The position numbers and the translations under genes were made by a program. A DNA stretch of 64,000 bases from Trichomonas vaginalis G3. Taxonomy: Eukaryota; Parabasalia; Trichomonadida; Trichomonadidae. The notes below the pieces were generated by a model. The model was not told the origin of the DNA. It did no database searches and saw only the letters and a program-made list of their open reading frames with translations. Every line of letters begins with the position of its first letter. The first letter of the stretch is position 1. Shown here piece after piece: positions 59,701 to 64,000 of the stretch. The stretch is taken from assembly GCF_026262505.1 (NCBI RefSeq), contig NC_067208.1, positions 14,393,962 to 14,457,961 of the forward strand, given 5' to 3'.

Positions 59701-60235
59701 GTTGTTGTGTGTTTTGCAATTGAACGTCTTGAATTAATCTTCCATTATTTTCTTTACATTTCTCACAATGTTTTAAAAATCTTCTTTGGTTTTTCCTTTC
59801 TGGATCATCACGGATAGAATATACTTCTTCTTTGCAAAAGGGGCAAACTTTATATCCTGTGAGTGCTTCAACGTCTGTAATTCTGTCAGCGTGAAGTTTT
59901 CCACATGGACTCTGTGTTAATAAAATATTTACTGTTTCAAATTCTGGATCTATCATTATTGATTCCACTAATGGAAAGTCTACCTTGTTAATGTCTACGT
60001 CTTCTGGTTGAGGGTCACAATAATAAAAATCAATATTAACGTTTAACATTCTTGCTAACCTCTCACTTTCTGATGAAATGTCAAACCCTTCATATGCATC
60101 TATTGCTTCATTTAAATAGCTTCTACGAGTTTTAGGATTAACACCATCAGGAATGTTATAGAAGCGTTTAAATAACCTTCTACCTTCTGCTCTAATTTGA
60201 TTATCATTCATTTTAGCTGTTCCGTTTTTGTTCAT
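56740..60235 (-). pseudogene. Protein-primed DNA polymerase B region, broken, with HNH-like insert
   Basis: Minus-strand polymerase gene. Zinc-type N-terminus (CPFCKEEVYS, HCEKCKEN); exonuclease motifs YITFDFETLE, IIGFNSGKFDLNL and YCNKDVEI; polymerase motifs DFNSLYPSSF, KISLNGSYGY and EGDTDSSYW; and a C-terminal CPKCY segment. Between the exonuclease part and the DFNSLYPS motif lies an HNH-like unit: KCKMCG, LDRIDNEKPHTKENCQL and CCYCN. Protein-primed PolB copies the element from its ends. Broken (several breaks). Confidence 0.85.
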
Positions 60236-60314
60236 TTATGTAAGAATAAAAATTAAAAAATAAATAAAAATAAAGTTTATTTTTTTTAAAGTCCGAGACT
60301 CAGAGAGTCCAGGG

Positions 60315-61421
60315 CTAAAGTCCATAAAATGAATTAAGAACACATAAATTTTTATCATCTGCGACGTGACGAATACATTTTAATTTACTCAAGAATGCGT
60401 ACCCTGATACATTAAATCTAATTCCTGTCTTATTTAATTTCACAACTTTGAAAAGGAATGTATGAATAGCTATAAAATGATGAGATGATGTTTTATGGGT
60501 TGCTTCCATTTTTTCTGAAATAAATGAATAAATATAATGTTTATAAGTTTTCATATCTTTTATGTTCTTAATAACGAATGGTATAGACCTTTCAACTTCG
60601 TCTTCCTTCGGTGCTGTTCTTTCATATGAAACATTATTGGTATCTTCAATAATGAAACCACAATCGCATAAAATTTTATATGTACCAATTGTTTCTTTTG
60701 ATATTTTATCTAACAAATCAAAAACTTTATCAACACCTGTACATTTATTTAAATAATAATTTGTGTAAATATCATGGTCTTCTTTCTTAATCGTATTTGT
60801 TGCATATGTTACATTTTTCAGTGCTTTTTTGAATTTTTCAGAATCAAGAGGAGGTGAAAGTAATATACATGGATAATCTCCATCGTCAATAAACTGAAGC
60901 TTATGTTTATGAATAAATTTAGTTCCTTCTTCTGAAAGTGTTTCGTCAATATCACCATCTAATAAATTTTTAGTAGATTCCAAAAAGTAATTTTTATATC
61001 TTTCTTCATGAGATTTTTGAACTTCTGATTCTGAAGCTGGGATATTCATTAAACCCTCTACTTCATTTTCATTATATTTTTCAACTTCTCTTAATTCCTT
61101 AATTTTTTCATCTATTTCATCTCTTATTTTTTCCAGTCTTTCAATTTCATCATATTCATCATCTTTAATCCGTTCTTCATAATATTCAGGGAAAACATCA
61201 GGTTCTTTAGGTTTTTCTTCTTCAGATGTGGGATATAAGAAATTTATAACATCATCTTTATTCATTTTTCCATCATAATCTAAATCATTTAAAAACTCCG
61301 CGAATTTTTGACAATTTCTTAAATAATATTTATCAACCTCATAACCTGCCTCCTCTAATATATCCTTTATTTCCCTGTTTGTGAATCCTAATTTTTTAAC
61401 GTCGTTAGTTTTGACACTCAT
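60315..61421 (-). CDS. Polinton conserved protein, 368 residues, upstream of PolB
   Basis: Looks whole. Starts MSVKTNDVKKLGFTNREIKD inside the right terminal-repeat border; EF-hand-like DLDYDGKMNKDDVINFLY at about 48-65; a long charged coiled coil (DEYDEIERLEKIRDEIDEKI); then a mixed domain ending FLSKLKCIRHVADDKNLCVL. It is the gene just upstream of PolB, 79 bp away and in the same direction, so the two are probably co-expressed. A role in replication, for example as terminal protein, is a guess from position alone. Confidence 0.65.
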   Translation of the reverse strand: MSVKTNDVKKLGFTNREIKDILEEAGYEVDKYYLRNCQKFAEFLNDLDYDGKMNKDDVINFLYPTSEEEKPKEPDVFPEYYEERIKDDEYDEIERLEKIRDEIDEKIKELREVEKYNENEVEGLMNIPASESEVQKSHEERYKNYFLESTKNLLDGDIDETLSEEGTKFIHKHKLQFIDDGDYPCILLSPPLDSEKFKKALKNVTYATNTIKKEDHDIYTNYYLNKCTGVDKVFDLLDKISKETIGTYKILCDCGFIIEDTNNVSYERTAPKEDEVERSIPFVIKNIKDMKTYKHYIYSFISEKMEATHKTSSHHFIAIHTFLFKVVKLNKTGIRFNVSGYAFLSKLKCIRHVADDKNLCVLNSFYGL

Positions 61422-62367
61422 TTTCTTACGAATTAAAAAAATAAATTATTCAAAAATGTAAGACATGAATTTTTAAAGTTTATTTTTTTTATTTTTTTAT
61501 TTCATTATGGTAGTGAATCTTTCATTCATGAAAATAATTATTTCTAATTTCTTTTATTCTCTCGTACATACTAGATTTGAAGAATTCGGAACTTTTACCA
61601 TAATCTCCTAAATGTTTTCTTATCCCTAACGTGTGCCAGTTATTATATGAAACTGAATAAACTTTATCTTTATCTTTACACCTTTCATCACTTCCAATAT
61701 ATTTATATCTCAGTTTTGATTTAGCATTTTCATATTCATTAGCGTTTAATAATTCACAGTCTTCCTTTTTAAATAAATGTTTTATGTATTCAGGATTTAA
61801 TACTCTACGTTTATATGCTCCTAACTTAGTTCTAAAGGTTTTTCTACAAAATTTAGGAATTCCATCCTCTTTAATGTCATCAATGATTTCCATTTCATTA
61901 TTTTCAATTTCTTCTTCTCGTTTATGAGGTCTTTGATTATGACTCCATTGATTCCATGAAATTAAATATTCTTTATCATTATATTTATACCTCATTAGCT
62001 TATTTTGGCTTTCATATTCATTTAATAATTCACAATCTTCATTTTTAAATTGAAGTTTAACCCATTCAGGATTTAAACAATGTTTAATTAATCGCGGAAT
62101 ATCTGACATCATCTATATATAGCTTCTTTTATAAAAGATAAAAAAATAAATTATTTTAAAATTAATGTTAATTTTTTAAAATGTGTTTAGTATATAATAT
62201 TTATTACTAATTTATTTAATAATGTCGCGCTTTCTTACGAATTCATGACTTAAAAAAACGTAAGAAAAAATTTTTATATCATCTATATATAGAAGATGTG
62301 AAAATATACCTTCATCTATATATAGACGTAACAAAAAAAGTCACACAACCCGTCCACATATACTACT
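61415..62367 (-). repeat. Right terminal inverted repeat of Polinton 2
   Basis: 953 bp, inverted copy of 40828-41780. Ends inward at CACTCAT, the first codons of the 368-residue gene. Confidence 0.95.
61522..62112 (-). CDS. Polinton terminal-repeat gene, right copy
   Basis: 196 residues, protein identical to the left copy at 41083-41673. Transcribed inward, in the same direction as the 368-residue and PolB genes; the left copy likewise reads inward toward the virion block, so each arm of the element begins with the same gene. Confidence 0.75.
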   Translation of the reverse strand: MMSDIPRLIKHCLNPEWVKLQFKNEDCELLNEYESQNKLMRYKYNDKEYLISWNQWSHNQRPHKREEEIENNEMEIIDDIKEDGIPKFCRKTFRTKLGAYKRRVLNPEYIKHLFKKEDCELLNANEYENAKSKLRYKYIGSDERCKDKDKVYSVSYNNWHTLGIRKHLGDYGKSSEFFKSSMYERIKEIRNNYFHE

Positions 62368-62581
62368 ATTTTTTCTATTTTGAAATTACTCAAAATCCTT
62401 CATAGGAAGTTTTAATTTCTCTGAATGTTACAACTTATATATGCCAATGCTATCTTTTATTTTAAAAGGATTAAAAATAAAAAATTATTAACAGATTTGA
62501 GAATTTTTAGTTTAGATTTATGTGGGATATATGAGATTAGAGAAAAATATGAATTATTTTATATATATAAAAATCAGATTT

Positions 62582-64000
62582 TTATAATTCTTTAGTTAAA
62601 TCTGGTTCTTGTTCCTTTGGCTTTTCAGGGGTTGTCATATTCATTTTGTCATTGAGTTCCTGGATGTACTCCATGGCCTTTGCCTGTTCGTCCGGTGGCA
62701 TATCTTTAGCAGCGAAGAGGAGAGTGAAGAGTTCCATGGCTGCAGAAGCTTTATCTATTGGAGGAGCTTCGAAATCGTATTTGTTCTTTGATCCCTGTTT
62801 AATCATTCTCAACATTGAGTTTGTTGATCTTCCTCCACGCATTGGAACATCTGCTGACTTGTTGTGTGCAGGGTAGAAGTGGACATGTGGTACACCAGGC
62901 ATGAATGGGTATTTCAGCTTGCAACTGTTCTTGAGAATGTCAATATAAGCAAATTTAAGGTAAGTATAGTTAGAAAGGCTAGCAGCGAACTCAAGGTATT
63001 GTGGGAAGAATTCAACGCAGTTCTCGCAGCCCTCGCGCTTGTATAAAACAACAACATCGTAATTTGGATCCATAATGAATTGTTCGTAGGTTGTTCCGAC
63101 CAATTGTTGGGTATTTGTAGTTGACTTGGGTGGCTCTGGCTCGCTGATGAATTCTGGCTTGATTTGTCCCAATAAGATTTTAGAAATAATTGTATTTGCC
63201 TTTTGAACCCACACTCCAACATTAATTGGCTTCTTGAGGAGTTCAGGTGTAAATTCGCTTGATGTATCATAATAGAAACCGTTATCGTAGTTAAATGCAA
63301 CAACAGTAACTGTTTTTTCGTCAATAACAACGTGGCAGATGGATTCGGCGTAGGATTTCAAGTTCCTTGGTAAATAGCCAACAACAACACCGATTGCACG
63401 TTCACCTACTTGGTAAAGAAATTCCTGATAATCGTCATTAAGTTCTGGAGCAACGAGAGCGAATACGATTGTAGATTCACCACGAAGATCAGAAGGCATG
63501 AGGTTTCTGTACACAGGATATGACTGTGCGTATAATCCTTCTGTAAATTCGGAAGATTGAAAAACAGTGCGATCTTCTCCTCTAAAGAAAGCGAGCTTTG
63601 ATGAGTTAATACCTAATGAAAGTAAAACTTGTGGTTCAACAGGAATGACGCCAACGTTCATTTGAGATGAAACATCGTATTGAAGGGAAACTGCTTTGTT
63701 GTAGCGTTCTGGAGTAGCCAGGAGAGCAAATGGCATGTTACCCAGTTGAGAATGAAGATCTGCAAGCGATTGTGTAGCTTCTGGCATTGGTTCGAGAATT
63801 AATCTCAAAAGGAACATAATTCCAGAATCAGATTCAGGATACATGTATGTTCCGCAAAGTAAACCAACGCGATATACAAATACGCATGGAATTGAAAGAC
63901 CGTACTGTTTGGCTAATTCATCACAAGAAACTGGTTCAAGGAAGTAGAAATCTGCCTTATCGCCATAGTAATATGTAGCTTCGAGAATTGTCTCTTCTCT
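62582..64000 (-). CDS. Thioredoxin/PDI-like protein, 5' end beyond the window
   Basis: The frame is open from the stop at 62582 to the window edge, so at least 472 residues are encoded here and the N-terminus is missing. Visible order: remains of thioredoxin-like folds (CDELAKQYGLSIPCVFVYRV, FLYQVGERAIGVVVGYLPRN), then a full thioredoxin domain with YEQFIMDPNYDVVVLYKREG, the active-site CENC (near 63017-63028), VPHVHFYPAHNKSADVPMRG, and a charged C-terminus ending TKEL. This is the layout of ER protein disulfide isomerases with inactive and active folds. TKEL is not a standard ER-retrieval signal. Likely role: folding of secreted proteins. Confidence 0.75.
   Translation of the reverse strand, partial: REETILEATYYYGDKADFYFLEPVSCDELAKQYGLSIPCVFVYRVGLLCGTYMYPESDSGIMFLLRLILEPMPEATQSLADLHSQLGNMPFALLATPERYNKAVSLQYDVSSQMNVGVIPVEPQVLLSLGINSSKLAFFRGEDRTVFQSSEFTEGLYAQSYPVYRNLMPSDLRGESTIVFALVAPELNDDYQEFLYQVGERAIGVVVGYLPRNLKSYAESICHVVIDEKTVTVVAFNYDNGFYYDTSSEFTPELLKKPINVGVWVQKANTIISKILLGQIKPEFISEPEPPKSTTNTQQLVGTTYEQFIMDPNYDVVVLYKREGCENCVEFFPQYLEFAASLSNYTYLKFAYIDILKNSCKLKYPFMPGVPHVHFYPAHNKSADVPMRGGRSTNSMLRMIKQGSKNKYDFEAPPIDKASAAMELFTLLFAAKDMPPDEQAKAMEYIQELNDKMNMTTPEKPKEQEPDLTKEL

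Larger units (their letters stand above)
40828..62367. mobile_element. Polinton/Maverick 2, both ends present
   Basis: A 21,540-bp element starting AGTAGTATATG and ending in its reverse complement, flanked by the 6-bp target duplication ATTTTT (40822-40827 and 62368-62373). Terminal inverted repeats are 953 bp each. Parts from left: terminal-repeat gene, MSGSRF gene, 126-residue gene, small amphipathic genes, capsid, ATPase, unknown structural block, fibre, repeat field, PrimPol/SF3 helicase, small genes, integrase, PolB, a 368-residue gene and the second terminal-repeat gene. Structurally complete at its ends, but roughly a dozen breaks lie in the capsid, ATPase, integrase, polymerase and some small genes. 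Near-identical terminal repeats suggest a recent insertion. Confidence 0.97.

Noticed and set aside
40828-62367. A separate adenovirus-type maturation protease in Polinton 2
   Set aside because: I looked for a His/Asp/Cys protease gene as found in many Polintons and could not identify one; one of the unknown genes may hold a diverged form, but I will not assign it.
62582-62593. C-terminal TKEL as an ER-retrieval signal
   Set aside because: Does not fit the KDEL/HDEL pattern at the second position; not strong enough to claim.

Overview
The window is almost certainly from the parabasalid parasite Trichomonas vaginalis or a very close relative. The sequence is AT-rich with intron-poor genes. 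Several start codons lie just downstream of a TCA(C/T)(T/A)-type initiator. There is a Tvmar1-like mariner, trichomonad-type ankyrin proteins, large surface proteins with one C-terminal membrane anchor, and two closely related Maverick/Polinton elements.

Region 1 (1-8.8 kb) is a host segment worn by transposons. A mariner (15-1319) sits inside an ankyrin-family gene, and removing it with one TA copy restores the host reading frame. Then come a two-RRM protein, an ankyrin protein, an Arf-like GTPase, an 801-bp element with a 9-bp target duplication that carries a perfect three-way-junction palindrome, the C-terminal part of a dead GH77 4-alpha-glucanotransferase, and an unrecognised decayed gene. 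Region 2 (8.8-14.5 kb) holds a 1409-residue type I surface protein with TDPxPG repeats, then a 336-bp-arm inverted repeat that directly abuts Polinton 1.

Polinton 1 (14471-about 24120) is the left part of an element: left terminal repeat, a block of unknown genes, capsid protein, packaging ATPase and tail-fibre-like protein. It ends in a minisatellite. From 24.1 to 40.8 kb the host returns: an array of ten hairpins (24420-25160), a pmp-like surface gene (disrupted), NAA40-type acetyltransferase, a coiled-coil/SH3-like protein, CFAP206, a two-pass receptor, a TAF8-like histone-fold protein, a RhoGAP gene split by a 1040-bp TTAA element, and ribosomal protein eL42.

Polinton 2 (40828-62367, 21,540 bp) has both ends, a 6-bp ATTTTT target duplication and 953-bp inverted terminal repeats, each carrying one copy of a 196-residue gene. 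It has the same left half as Polinton 1 plus a repeat field, a PrimPol/SF3 helicase, an integrase region and a protein-primed PolB region. It looks structurally whole at its ends but has roughly a dozen breaks inside. The window closes with the 3' part of a thioredoxin/PDI-like gene.

The most unusual signals are: the gene carried inside the Polinton terminal repeats, whose repeat boundary falls just after the start codons of the two flanking genes; replacement of the central domain of the fibre gene between near-identical elements; the repeat field flanking the helicase with an inverted unit on the other side; the hairpin array; the three-way-junction palindrome; and the TTAA element together with a 12-bp TTAA insertion that looks like its residue.
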